Source: Corbicula japonica (taxonomy: Eukaryota; Mollusca; Bivalvia; Venerida; Cyrenidae). Taken from it: 64,000 nucleotides of DNA. The position numbers were made by a program, and so were the translations under genes. The notes under the pieces were generated by a model. The model saw only the letters and a program-made list of their open reading frames with translations. It did not search any database and had not been told where the DNA came from. This document shows positions 36,347 through 47,981 of the stretch, piece by piece; the first letter of the stretch is position 1; each line of letters begins with the position of its first letter. Location of the stretch: the NCBI GenBank assembly GCA_038501625.1, contig JAZAYU010001056.1, positions 1 through 64,000 on the forward strand, in the 5' to 3' direction.

Positions 36347-38070
36347 TCAATACTTAACATATTTTTAAGAACTTGTTTGGATGAAAGAAAACACTTTGAA
36401 CCATGTAACAGTATCAAATAATATTGAAAAATGATTATTCAAATAGAATAACACCTGGATTTGCATTACATGAAGAACATCACTTGTATAACATAAAAAT
36501 TGTAAGCCTTGAATAGAATTTCTGAAAGCTAAAAAACTAAAACTTCATTGGTATTTCAGTGGTCAGATACCAGTTTCAAGGTTCAGTTGAAGCCCCCCCC
36601 CATGTTACATGTTCTAACTAAAGGTGTTCAGATTATTATTTTATTATTTGACTTACACTATGGATTTATATTATTCGACTTACACTATGGATTTATTGTA
36701 CATGTTGTTTGGTTAGATGTAAGTTTATCATAAATATTGCTCTGCCCTGTAGTTTAGAATAAGAATATAATGCACAATGACTTATTCATGATATAATTAT
36801 GCTTGGCTGGATTACATTTGTTGCTAATCCGAACATATTTTTTTCATAACACTACAGTAATTTTTCTTTCATTTTTACTCGTTGGTAGAATTATTACATT
36901 AATTTGTTTCGTGAATGTATTGCTGGTCTATGCATCATACTACATGTGCAGATATGACACCTTGACTAGCAATTCATCCTCACATACCCTATCAAGACGC
37001 CAAATAAGGATTTTATTATGCTGCAGTTTTTCCTAAACAAGTGAGATTCAGAAAACATTTTTTTGCTCTCTGAAAAACTTGACAGGAGCATATAGTCGTC
37101 ACTTTGTCCTTCTGCCCATCCTTCCATCTGTCTCTCCATCAGTCATGCTTTGTCCATGATATTTCTCAGCAACCACTCAGTGGAATTCAGTGAAAACTTA
37201 ATGGGAAGCTTCACCAAATCGATAAAATGCTCATATTGTCAGCACATCTTTTCTTTGTTTTTTCGCAAAGTTACTGCCCTTTTCAACATCTCTTTAATAC
37301 CGGTATTATAAAGGACCAAGCATTACAATGCTATTGGTCATACCTGAACTAATTTTCAGTAACTACTAGTTGGAAATTTTTGAAACTATATGACGCCTAA
37401 CTAAAAAGTGCAGATAAGCATATTGTCAGCACATTCTGGCAGAATTATGGTCCTTTGAATTTCTCTATCATATAATATATAACTATAACTGTTGGCACTA
37501 TTTCTTAACAACCTACAGTTGTAATTCAGTGATTCAGAAACTTTTGTGAAACTTCACTTATTTTATTAGCTTGTTCCTGCAGTTATTAAACTTTTGTCAT
37601 GTTTAACTTTTTCATGTTCATACAGCATATTGTAGCATTATTTATATCTACACTATTTATCAGCATCAACAAATTTCATATAAGAAGCTTTTTAGCAGAG
37701 ACCTTATGTAAGCAAGCAACAAGTGACAACTTGGCCCTTTAAATTTAGCTACCTATGATTTAGTATATTTAAGCACCATTTCTGTTTACCCCCAGTACTC
37801 CAGGGAGCATCTATCAGTTTGACGGATATCTTGTTTACTCTTTTTGTTATACCCCCTCCAACTGCAAAAAAAGAAGTTTTGGGGGAACTATAGGAATATT
37901 GCTTAAATAATAAATTAGACATATTACCTTGGGAAATCTGGGACTGATAGCTTGGGCAAACTGGCACTGGTAGACTTAGTACCAATTGTTAAACTGGTGC
38001 CTCATCAATTATTCACCTTAATTTCAAATACCTATAAAGGTACTTTATTGAGCCAGTTAAAGGGGGGGGG
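36347..38070. other. Intergenic, weak old repeats only
   Basis: No exon is supported. About 37080-37600 reads like a decayed tandem field (CAACCACTCAGTGGAATTCA, AACTACTAGTTGG and AACAACCTACAGTTG recur). A run of nine or more G lies just before 38071. Confidence 0.4.
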
Positions 38071-38222
38071 CAGTGCCCAAGGTTATAAAACTGAGCATGG
38101 AAACCAGTTTCAAATCTCAAGCATCTGATTGGCTGAAATGGCGACTGGTCGCCATTTCAGCCAATCAGATGCTTGAGATTTGAGACTGGTTTCCATGCTC
38201 AGTTTTATAACCTTCAACCCTG
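38071..38222. repeat. Family A hairpin, copy 9 (complete)
   Basis: Near-perfect hairpin. The left arm ends GGCGAC and the right arm begins GTCGCC, with only TG between them. The two outer ends differ (CAGTGCCCAAGG against CCTTCAACCCTG), so complementarity stops a few bases from the tips. Confidence 0.92.
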
Positions 38223-38940
38223 TTCTAGAACAAAGTTCAAGCCTCAAATCTTGGTAAGTGTGAATGCAAATGTGTTTCGAAACAGTGTGTTAAAGTCAGT
38301 ATTTTCCAGTTCAAGTTTTTGAAGCCTACGTTTTCAAAGTAAAACACCAAAATGCTTAACAGCAGTGTTAACTTTCTAACAGGTAATAAATGTTGTAATA
38401 ATGTGTTCCATGTAGCAATAATAAAAGCTGTATAGAAAATAGTATACCGGGTAAATAAAGGAATATTAGAAAATTTTCTGTTTTCCTTTTTCAATTGAAC
38501 ATTTACATTTAATGTACAATTAATTATTTCCCTGACGATAAATATCATTTTTATAGCACAGTGTAAATTCTGACAGCAGTAGACTTGCATAGCATTTATA
38601 TTTGAAGCTTTCCTTTTAATATAAGAACCTACAGTTTACCATAATAACATATACTAAGCTGATAATTGTTAAATGCCAACATAATACACTGATATGATCA
38701 ATTAAGTGGTTGGCAGCTTTCTCCCTGATATTGCTTTGTCAAAAAGCTGAAAATTTATCATATGAAGTATGTTACAGACTTGATTATCGAATTTGCATGG
38801 ATTGGCAAACTTACTTCATGCATCATTCACAGCTTGCCGAAAGAAAGCTGTCATTACACTAAGTTTATCATATCAGTATATTATTCTGTGGGCGTTAAAC
38901 CCTTTTCTTCATATAAACACATTTTTTATGCATGTGTGAC

Positions 38941-39136
38941 CAGGCCCCAAGATCATAAAACTCAGTTTGGAGACCAGACTCAAATCTCAAGCATCTGATT
39001 GGCTGAAATGGCGACCAGTCGCCATTTCAGCCAATCAGATGCTTGAGATTTGAGTCTGGTGGTCGCCATTTCAGCCAATCAGATGCTTGAGATTTGAGTC
39101 TGGTCTCCAGCTTTAGTTTTATGATCTTGGGCACTG
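38941..39136. repeat. Family A hairpin, copy 10 (GATCAT variant, extra arm)
   Basis: The left arm reads CCCCAAGATCATAAAACTCA and the far right arm GTTTTATGATCTTGGGC, so the variant bases are kept complementary. The variant CAGACTC in the left arm is likewise matched by GAGTCTG in the right. An extra partial right arm (about 39019-39060) makes it tripartite. Confidence 0.85.
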
Positions 39137-39185
39137 TGTAGATCTAAATCAGCTGGCAAATTTGTGCCATCTGATTAGGATTTTC

Positions 39186-39470
39186 ATGTTTCATGTTTAT
39201 TAGAGACCAGAACATCAGCAGATGCTAAGCTATTGCTTCTTAGGCCCATTTGGAATACCAGCTTTACATGGTGGAGGAAGACCCCAGGTGCCCCTCCGGA
39301 CAATTTTCAGGCCCGAGCGGGCACCTGGGTAGAACCACCGATGTTCCGCAAGCTAGCTGGCAAGCTTCCTCACATGAAAGATCTTGACCCTGGTAGGTCT
39401 CGAACTCACAGCGGTGAAGGGCAAGTGATTCTTAGTCGGAAAACCTTAACCACTCGGCCAATGACGCCCC
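39186..39470 (-). mobile_element. tRNA-derived SINE
   Basis: On the minus strand the head starts GGGGCGTCATTGGCCGAGTG, with A-box-like TGGCCGAGTGG and B-box GAGTTCGAGACC (39396-39407). It resembles a Ser/Leu-type tRNA. The body contains GAACATCGGTGGTTCTACCC and GCACCTGGGGTCTTCCTCC, which I recall as a conserved central domain of metazoan SINEs. The 3' end is AT-rich (ATAAACATGAAACATGAAA). Confidence 0.75.
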
Positions 39471-39495
39471 TTAACCACTCGGCCATGAACGCCCC

Positions 39496-39699
39496 AAGGA
39501 TTGGCGCAGCACTGGTCGCATTTAGGTCAGAAATAACCTAACAAATCAAAAAGCCACTTTAAATCCTGATCAGATGGCACTCGGCCACGGACGTCCCAAG
39601 GATTGGCGCAGCCTTGGTCGCATTTAGGTCAGAAATAACCTAACAAATCAAAAAGCCACTTTAAATCCTGATCAGATGGCACAGATGTGCCTGCTGATA
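39496..39699. repeat. Tandem duplication, 102-bp period
   Basis: AAGGATTGGCGCAG starts at 39496 and again at 39598. Each is followed by TTTAGGTCAGAAATAACC and ends in CTGATCAGATGGCAC. The unit fuses the SINE head end (ACTCGGCC...) to family B sequence, so the duplication happened after the SINE inserted. Confidence 0.75.
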
Positions 39700-39920
39700 T
39701 TGATCTACACTGTTCGCCCATGCAATAAAGCTGTATCTATGGAAGAAAGGATTAAACATGTATAGGCATGCTTATCACTGTAATCATCAGGTGATACAAA
39801 ACACTATATTTATAAATTTTATATAAATGAAAAGCTTCCAAGTTTTCATATATATTGCAATAATTATGTGCTTACACATTATGACTTAATCAGGTACCAC
39901 AGGAAACTCAAGAATGTTTA

Positions 39921-40256
39921 CCCTTTTTGTTTTATTTTTTCCCTTACACAGGTGCTTGAAACAAACTATTGTTAATGTTCTATATGGGCTATATACTATA
40001 TAAGACTAATGTTAAGTCTTATATAGTATATAGCCCATATAGAACATTAAAAATAGTTTGTTTCAAGCACCTGTGTTCCCTTATGCAACCAGTGTAGATC
40101 CAGATTAGCCAGCACATCAGTGCCATGTGAACTGGATCTGGATCTGCACTGATTGCATCTTGGTCAGAAATAACCTAATAAATCAAAATGGAAACAGTGT
40201 AGATCCTGATAATATCTGCACTGTTTGCCATTAAAGCATAATTATGGAGAAAAGGA
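39921..40256. mobile_element. Family B MITE split by a hAT-like MITE
   Basis: The left end CCCTTTTTGTTTTATTTTTT is followed by the hAT-like element at 39947. The family B body resumes after it (AACCAGTGTAGATCCAG ... GGAGAAAAGG, then ATTAA). Confidence 0.6.
39947..40075. mobile_element. hAT-like MITE, 129 bp, 8-bp target duplication
   Basis: An almost perfect hairpin (CACAGGTGCTTGAAAC ... GTTTCAAGCACCTGTG) is flanked by TTCCCTTA on both sides (39939-39946 and 40076-40083). The centre is GACTAATGTTAAGTC. The 8-bp duplication fits hAT. Confidence 0.85.
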
Positions 40257-40497
40257 TTAAATCTGACAATAGTCAAGGCTTCCTGACAGTATCAGAATTA
40301 TTTGTTATCTAATCTGTTCCTAAACTGGTGACAAAGTTCAGCCAACTTGGAGATGGTTTTAATAGGCGGAACCTCTTTATCCAACCAGCAATCTCATGTA
40401 ATGCTTGTGTGATGATCCTTTCATTAATTTATTACTGACAAAACTGGAATTTCCGTATAGTAATCCAGTATCCATCAAATATGGCTTTGATGTTTAA

Positions 40498-40826
40498 TCT
40501 GTTACTCCATGGAAACAACATAGCTTGTTGGACCAGTGTAGATTCAGATCAGCCTGCACATCCATGCAGTCTGATTAAAAAGTGAACAGTTCAGATTCTG
40601 ATCAGGGTTGAAGGTTATAAAACTGAGTTTGGAAACCAGTCTCAAATCTCAAGCATCTGAATCAGATGCTTGAGATTTGAGACTGGTTTTCATGCTCAGT
40701 TTTATCAACCCTGGTTTTATAACCTTAGGACCAGAATGCTCACATGTGCTAGCTCAATGGTGCTGGCTGATCTGGATCTAAGCCATTTCTATACATGGAA
40801 TATAAGTTGTTTCCATGGAGCGATGG
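40498..40826. mobile_element. Family B MITE with nested hairpin
   Basis: TTAA (40494-40497) precedes TCTGTTACTCCATGG. The right end GGAGCGATGGG is followed by TCA. A family A hairpin (40603-40734) is inserted after CTGATCAG. Confidence 0.6.
40603..40734. repeat. Family A hairpin, copy 11
   Basis: CAGGGTTGAAGGTTAT at the left. The right side is patched (TTATCAACCCTGG then TTATAACCTTAGGACCAG). The centre is shortened to CATCTGAATCAGATG. Confidence 0.85.
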
Positions 40827-41357
40827 GTCATTAGCAAAATTTACCAGCCAATTTTGATGACTGGCTAACCCCTAAAAGTAATATCAGGGTAAGGGCCATT
40901 TATGGATGTCTCCGTCATGTTAGTAAATGAAACTAAAAGGTTATTGATTAATTCACATTATCAGTGAGAATTTTATTCTTCATATATAAACAGTATAATA
41001 AAATATAGTTTAGGAAGGACTAAATTTTAAACTGGCACTTTTATTTAAAAAAATCAGTTTGTCAAGTCAATTAATCAAAGGGAGAGAAAAGCAACATCAA
41101 CTATTCTACTATTTACAGAAGTTGTCTCTCTTTCGACAAGGGAACAGCCTATATACTAATCTTATACTATCCTCAATTCTTGAAGAAATTAGTAAAATAA
41201 CCCCCCAAAAGTTGTTTTACTTTTTATAATTACAATCTTTAATTTTGTTTGGTGTCGTTTAGGGTAGTGTGGGGCGAGAATCAGGTTTAACAAAAATACG
41301 ACGAATAACTGTTCCCCCAGGTAAATTTGAAAACGAGGCTTAGAAAAAACAACAAAA
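40827..41357. other. Upstream region of four-helix membrane protein gene
   Basis: Likely promoter and 5' untranslated region. I see no TATA box at a convincing distance and no repeat. Confidence 0.4.
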
Positions 41358-44300
41358 ATGGCGTTCATGCACAGATTCCTGTGTTGGAATCTTACAACGG
41401 CCTCTATGGTCTGCTTCATATTCGTTGCGGTAAGATTATTCCTCCAAGAAAATAAAAATTTAACTTTATTTCTTTTTTCCGTCCACTTGAAATTTAAACG
41501 ATTACCTGGGACAGGTGTGTTAATTACAGGTGTGTAAATGAGTTTACAAATTGCATTTCCGGTTTTGAATAATTTATTTTAAAAAGTGTTCTCTATTTAT
41601 TAAATCTTCTTTTTACAAGTTGATATAGTTAATTTAAATTAACTTAGCCATTCCATGATACGAATTAATTATTATTTGTATTAACAGTAACACATTTAAA
41701 TTTTTGCAAACATCAATGACCTAATCATTTGTTTGTAATACACAAGCTCCTTATAATATTGCGCCTTTATATCTTCTATAGATTTTATCACACAAATATT
41801 AAAATAAAATAGGGTAATGTAATTTACATACTGATTACTGGTTCAATTACTGGACCTCTAGTCACTGCATAAAAGATGGTTCCACTGTTGAAGTCTCGTA
41901 ACATTTCTCATTTGTTGTAACAACAGTCCCTGTACAAAAATACTCCCCATCTTCATAAACTCAATGTTGAGGAAATGTTCTCATAGTCATATACAGGAAT
42001 TTTATCAATTTTTACATATTGTTGGGATCGAGAGAAATGTCGAAGTTGTGGTCTGTAAGCACAACATAATGGTTGGAATGTTTTCATTAACTGCTCTGGG
42101 CATGACTACAAAAAAGTCTTCTAAAGTTTATTAAGCTTTGCTCAATGTTCTGAGTTGTGACAAAAGTTTCAACATGAGTCAATACTGCTATAAAGTGTTA
42201 AGTATTTTTCGTTTCACCCTTATTTGAATGTGGCCAGGGCCCTTGTTATTGTAAAAATAGAATTGAAATGCTGAAAACTGTGCCAATTTGTCAAAATATT
42301 GTTAGGGTTTTCAAGAAATTTAAGGAAAACTTACTTCCGGGTTTCTACTTTTAGTTTCGGTTTGAAGTCAAAATGTACATCTTAAAATTTCTTACCATTA
42401 TTTTAACAGATGACCACAAAGTATTGTAAATAAGTGTTTAAGTGATACCTATATCATTTTTCTAGACATTTTAAACAGCCATTTCAGACTTCTTGTGCAA
42501 ACGGTATTTCGTTTGTTTGTGTGTCTGTTCTATGTAAATAAAGCATTTTTTTCAAACAACTTGAGCATCCAAACTTTAATACAGCCATGTGACACTATAT
42601 TTCTTCACTTTTATTGGTCTGCCAGTGGGAATGAATGTCGGGTTTTGAAAAGGTACATCAAAATGTTAGAATTCAAACCGAAAGTAGAAAATCAGAAGTA
42701 AGTTTTCCTTGAATTTCTTGAAAACCATAACATTATTTTGACGAATTTGCACTAAACATTTGTAGACCAGCAAATACTTATTTCAGGTATGAGTTGCTTT
42801 GTTATATTGTCCATGAATTTCAGAGTTCTCATGCAAACGGTTTTTCTTTTGTTTTAGTATGTGCCTGGTAATTAGAACATGAATTAGACTAAATTGAGCA
42901 TGCAAAAATTAACTACATCCTTAGCTAAATACATTTCGTTACTAAAATCTAGGTGGCAGTAAGTATTTCCCCCAAAATTCAATTTTAAAAATTTAGCTAC
43001 TCTTCGCCATTTGCAATCTTTGCGGAACCTTAAGAAGATACTGCTCACATGACTTCATGATCGAAGTAAAAAAGGAGACAAAAAAACCTGGTGTTCCATC
43101 ATCCACTCTGCCACTAATGTCACTGTTCCAAAAGCCAATAAGCTGTTTGATCGAAACCTTCCCAATTGATAAGAAATGAGAATATTTCTAAGTGTAAATG
43201 AAATAATCAAATAAGTATACTTCTGTGGTCATCAAGGTTTGAAAAACATTTGATTATTAAACAACTCAAATATTAGTCCTAACATCAAGACCGTAATAAT
43301 AAATTATTGAAAATTATTGATTGAAACACTATATGCCTATCATTTTAACTCTTTACTCCATGGAATATGACTGTTTGCTTTTGATTCATAAGGTAACTGA
43401 TATTTCTTAACCAAAAAGCGAGTAGTGCCGATCTTGATCAGATGGCACCGATGTTTTGGATTATCTGGATCTACACTGGTTGCACATGCGATTAAATGTG
43501 TATGTATGTAGGAATGGTTTAAATTCACAGTACACCAAATTAAATAGTAACTGCAGCATCCACACATGGCCCAGAACGATGAGCAGCTAACTTGTATTGA
43601 ACTGTGCAGGTATGGCATTTGTAGCTTATTTCTTGCATCCTAATGTACCTTATAAACATGCATCTATTCCATTATTTGTAGGTTACTTCATTTTTTGCAT
43701 TGATTATGCGCTTGGTGGACTTGCTGGCTGTGGGCACAGAATTTGAGATAAGTCAGGGTTTTCATACAGCATGGAGGGCCCACCAGTGGAGAGGTAAGCC
43801 TTCAAAAATATAATTCTAGTACTTATTTATATCACTGATGAGATACATCATAATTGTCATGATGAGAAGTCTTTGGAAAAGTTATGTTAAAATTGGGGCG
43901 CGTCAAGGGAAAAGGTACTTACGGTCATATTTTATGACATTTTAGTTGTTACTATATTTAGAACGAACTTACAACTGTCTGTTATTTTCTCACAAATAAC
44001 ATGTCATTTTGTTAGTCATTATGACGATAAAATGGTATTTTTACAACAAGATGCATAATAAATAATATCGTCTGCTCAACTTGATGACGTCATTTCAATG
44101 ATTGACGTCAACTGTCCGAAGGTACCTTTTCCTGTGATGCGCCCCAATCAATAATAGTAAATTGTGATACTGCACGTAATGAGTCAAACATAGCTAGCTC
44201 ATTTTAAAAAATATGTTGAGTTATTATCCCCTGCAGCTTAGCGGGCTCATGGTCAAGTTGTGTTGAAAGGTTTGAACCATGAATTGTGTGTCTGCTCAGT

Positions 44301-47280
44301 AACTTCTAAACCCCTGCAAGGAATTTCATGAAACTGGTCAAATGTTTACCTCATCAAGTAAATGTGCAGAACCTACTCTCAAATATGGCCAACTGCTGGA
44401 AGGAATTTTATAAAACTTAGATAAAATGTTTACCTCATTGACATAATGAGCAGAACCTAAGCTTAAAATGTGCTAGTTCATGGTCAAGGTCACTAGTGAA
44501 AGTAAAAGAATTGAGCCATGTATTTCCTGTCAGCTGCATTACTTTTAAAGCATCTATGACCTTTTCATAATTCCCTAATGTGGTGGGGGATATTGGTATC
44601 TTACAGACTGCCTTGTTTTACTTGCATTGTGGTCAGCATTGCTTGTTTTATCCATTTTAACACATCACTATTAATTTCAGCTTTCCTTGCCAGTGATATA
44701 GTGTTGACGTTTGACCACATTGTCATCTGCTTCTTCAGTATATTTATGTTGATGCAGGTCACCTACAGGGTAAGTGGAACAGTCATGCTATTCAGTGTGA
44801 TGTTTTGATAGTTTTTTGGCCATTTACAGGCTTTGTTCTTTATTATTAAGTTCATTATTGTCCTAAATTCTGGAAATGATTCTCAGTTAACAGTGTTAAT
44901 TGTTGCCAGGACAACATTCAAGGTTCTGTATAATTTTAATCCATGAAACTGAAGCTGAATGAACGTAAATTTCAAGATACAATATACTAACTGTTTTGCT
45001 GTTAAGTTTCACATTTAATCTATGCACACTTTATAGTTCATGAATTATTATGAACTGTTTTGTCTGGATTCAACAAAATGCTTCTAAAATGCTTTATTGT
45101 AGTAGGGATTTGGATACATTAACATTCATATTCCACAGAAAACAACACTGCTGTTGTTGATGTGATGGATTGCCTATTAACCCTTAATCCAAAGGAACTA
45201 CTTTCATGGCATGGTGGAACAGTTGTAGCTCCAGAGTAGCCAGGGTTGAAGGTTATAAAGCTGAGATTGGAAACCAGTCTCAAATCTCAAGCATCTGATT
45301 GGCTGAAATGGCGACCAGTCACCATTTCAGCCAATCAGATGCTTGAGATTTGAGACTGGTTTCCATGCTCAGTTTTATAACCTTGGTCACAGGACATGTG
45401 CCACCTGATCAGGATCTACACTGTTTGCCTTTAAATTTATAGGATATTTCTGGCCAAGAAATGATAATTGCAGATCCATATCAGTGCAGATCCAGATAAA
45501 TGACATTTTTACACAGGCAGTAAATTCTTGCACTTGTATCGTTCTCATAAGATATGATATTTACTGGTCTAATTTCACTAGGGTGTGATTTCACAGAATT
45601 TCTCTTTTGTGAAATACACAAAAACTGAAAGACCACAAAATGTAATGATGCCACAGTACTATTCCCAGGAAGTTGACATCAGGGTTGGAGGTTATAAAGC
45701 TGAGATTGGAAACCAGTCTCAAATCTCAAGCATCTGATTGGCTGAAATGGCGACCAGTCGCCATTTCAGCCAATCAGATGCTTGAGATTTGAGACTGGTT
45801 TCCAAACTCAGCTTTATAACCTTCAACCCTGGCCTTATATTTCAGCACTTTGTGATGTACATGTACTGGCTGAAGATTTTCATCATTCTCTTCATTATCT
45901 ACATCTTCATCGAGTTCACCTTCTCTGTGTTTGAATATGCCTACTATGGAATGAACACATTCGTAAGTGGAGATTAAGTATTAATTTTAATTTATTCTAA
46001 TTAAAAATACTTCACTTGCAATTGGATATAAAATTTAATTAAGAAATTAGCCTACATTGCATCGTGCAGCTTGACTGGGGTCTTCTTTGTTTGCTATTTA
46101 TTCTTTCAACAATGAAATTAATGGACTGGCTCATAATGGCACATTGTTGGCAAGCCGAGTCCATTTTATTAATTTAGTGGGTAAAGGGTTAATTTTAGAT
46201 ATACCAGTAATCTGACATGGAACTTTGATTGATTCAGTGTGATGAGACATCGTTTAGTAATGTAGATTGCATTGTTTGTTTTCAGAGGCTGGCATATGTT
46301 GTCTGGACATGGTTGTACTGGCTCGGCAGAACCATCTGTAATGTAAGTCCTATACACGCAGTGAAGACATAGTCCACTGCAGTGTCACAACTAATGACAA
46401 CAGTTAATGTTTTTGTTTTGGCTTGAATACATTCATTTGCCAGAATGTAAAATACAAGAAACCTGGCCCCAAGGTTATAAAACTGAGCATGGAAACCAGT
46501 CTCAAATCTCAAGCATCTGATTGGCTGAAATGGCGACTGGTCACCATTTCAGCCAATCAGATGCTTGAGATTTGAGACTGGTTTCCAAACTCAGCTTTAT
46601 AACCTTGGGCACTGTTTGAAGTAGATTCAGGTGTACATAGTTCAATATGTCTGGAGTCAATAGCATAGTTTCATTTTTAACGTTCTATGTGACACAAACT
46701 GCCTGGTAATATAAACTATGACAGAAACCTATTAAACCACACTGGCTCTGCTCTGTTAACTGTCAGTCAAAATATAACATAACTCCCATACTGTTTCATA
46801 TAAATGCTGGATTGATACCTTTGCAGTACCTAAGGTTTTGACTTTATAATAAATACAACAGGTTCATTATGTGCACACCATTTGTTTGAAGACGGTTTAT
46901 TAATATGGTTGAATTGGGTTTCAAATGAAAGATCAAAAGATTATAAAGTTGAGATTGGATACCTGTCTTTACACTCAAGGATCTGCCAATCATATGCTTG
47001 AGATTTGAGACTGGTCTTCATTCTCAGTTTTAAAAACTTAGACCAAGGTGTCTTTATGGCAGAAATACCGAGATCTGAATGTCTTTTGATTCTGAGAGAT
47101 TGTTGAAAACTGAACAGCATGTAACTGAAATCCTCCACCAAATCTAATATGATTTTGTTACATTTCCAGATAATCTTCACAGTGATCCTGTTTGCAAGGA
47201 AGCAGGAGATTCTAGAAGAGACAGACAGAGAACTGAGGTTTGCTGGTGAGAAGAAGCGACACGGGCTTGGATATCATTAG
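41358..47280 (+). CDS. Unrecognised four-helix membrane protein
   Basis: Six coding exons with GT-AG borders and consistent phase are visible: 41358-41429, 43682-43793, 44681-44769, 45846-45962, 46286-46342 and 47170-47280. They encode 185 residues. Hydrophobic helices lie at about 13-36, 70-90, 96-118 and 133-158. A positively charged tail follows (RKQEILEETDREL to GEKKRHGLGYH). Between helices 1 and 2 is an amphipathic stretch (VGTEFEISQGFHTAWRAHQW). There is no obvious signal peptide separate from helix 1, no catalytic motif and no cysteine framework. I do not recognise the family. Tetraspan transport or signalling proteins are possible, but nothing visible decides it. Introns carry family A hairpins and a MITE. 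The gene model rests on splice sites and uninterrupted hydrophobic coding. Confidence 0.8.
43349..43518. mobile_element. Family B MITE, short copy
   Basis: TTAA (43345-43348) precedes CTCTTTACTCCATGG. The right end GTAGGAATGG precedes TTTAA. It is about 170 bp with GATCTTGATCAGATGGCACC inside, in intron 1 of the membrane protein gene. Confidence 0.65.
43893..44147. mobile_element. Family C MITE, copy 1 (intron)
   Basis: Inverted ends TTGGGGCGCGTCA(A)GGGAAAAGGTAC and GTACCTTTTCCTGTGATGCGCCCCAA bound 255 bp. The second copy at 47478-47732 lies in the opposite orientation. No clear target duplication was found. Confidence 0.75.
45177..45500. mobile_element. Decayed family B MITE with nested hairpin
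   Basis: TTAACCCTTAATCC begins it. Family B phrases (TGTGCCACCTGATCAGG, ATCTACACTGTTTGCC) follow the nested family A hairpin at 45241-45392. The right end is unclear. Confidence 0.5.
45241..45392. repeat. Family A hairpin, copy 12 (complete)
   Basis: CAGGGTTGAAGGTTATAAAG at the left, centre GGCGACCAGTCACC, right end TTATAACCTTGGTCACAG. Confidence 0.9.
45680..45831. repeat. Family A hairpin, copy 13, beside a splice acceptor
   Basis: CAGGGTTGGAGGTTATAAAG to CTTTATAACCTTCAACCCTG with centre GGCGACCAGTCGCC. It ends only 14 bases before exon 4 of the membrane protein gene (45846), so its right arm may supply branch-point sequence. Confidence 0.92.
46463..46614. repeat. Family A hairpin, copy 14 (complete)
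   Basis: CTGGCCCCAAGGTTATAAAA to TTATAACCTTGGGCACTG, with a GGCGACTGGTCACC centre. It is in the last intron of the membrane protein gene. Confidence 0.9.
46929..47046. repeat. Family A hairpin, copy 15 (decayed)
   Basis: AAAGATTATAAAGTTGAGATTGG at reduced similarity pairs with CTCAGTTTTAAAAACTTAGACC. The central TGATTGGCTG part is lost. Confidence 0.65.
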
Positions 47281-47477
47281 ACGTCAGCTTCACTTTTGGT
47301 TAACATAGGAAAAGCAAGACAACTGCTGTTTTGGTTGTGCAGTTAATGTTTATGATCAGTATATTGTACATTTTCAGCCCTTCTATATATATTTTGTGAA
47401 AATTTTTTTCAGTACAATGATATTTTGATTATTCTATTTTAAACAGGACATTTTGGGAGTATTGTGTTCTATATAAA

Positions 47478-47732
47478 TTGGGGCGCGTCACGGGAAAAGG
47501 TACATTCGGACAGTTGACGTCAATCCGTGAAATGACGTCATAAAGTTGAGCAGACGACATTAACTAGTATGCATTTCGCGTTAAAAATATCATTTTGTTG
47601 TCAAAATGTGTAAGAAAAGCACTTGTTAGTTATGAGAAATTTAAAAATAGTTGTAAGTTCTTTCTAAATATATCAACAACTAAAATGTCACAAAATATGA
47701 CCGAAGGTACCTTTTCCCGCGGCGCGCCGCAA
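47478..47732. mobile_element. Family C MITE, copy 2 (3' region of membrane protein gene)
   Basis: TTGGGGCGCGTCACGGGAAA... to ...TTTTCCCGCGGCGCGCCGCAA. It is the same element as 43893-44147 but inverted relative to it, and lies about 200 bp after the stop codon. Confidence 0.75.
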
Positions 47733-47975
47733 TTAAGAAAATAGCTAAAACAAGCATACACATGACATTAAAGTGACCCTTTCTATAAGTTCATAGAACA
47801 CATGTAAAATATCTGTAATATTGTAAATATTTGTAATCTTGACTTTTGTAAATATATGCAGTACTTTAACACATACTTAGTATCTAATTGTTAGATAAGC
47901 AAAACATTCTGGGAAATAAGCTTTAAATGGTTCTTGATCATTTATGGCACTTAATTTATGCAATGTTAACTTTCA

Positions 47976-47981
47976 AATAAA
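47976..47981 (+). terminator. Polyadenylation signal of membrane protein gene
   Basis: AATAAA about 700 bp after the stop. It would place the family C MITE in the 3' untranslated region. Earlier AT-rich signals cannot be excluded. Confidence 0.45.

Larger units (their letters stand above)
38899..39751. mobile_element. Composite family B MITE (hairpin, SINE, duplication inside)
   Basis: TTAA (38895-38898) precedes ACCCTTTTCTTCATATAAAC. ATGGAAGAAAGGA precedes TTAA (39752-39755). Inside lie a family A hairpin (38941-39136), a tRNA-derived SINE (39186-39470) and a 102-bp tandem duplication (about 39496-39699). The family B body is split into pieces around them. Confidence 0.65.

Noticed and set aside
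39233..39541. 102-codon plus-strand open frame
   Set aside because: It is the antisense of the tRNA-derived SINE and the adjoining duplication.
43893..44147. Family C MITE as a second piggyBac-like family
   Set aside because: The flanks do not show a shared TTAA or any other clear duplication, so no superfamily is assigned.
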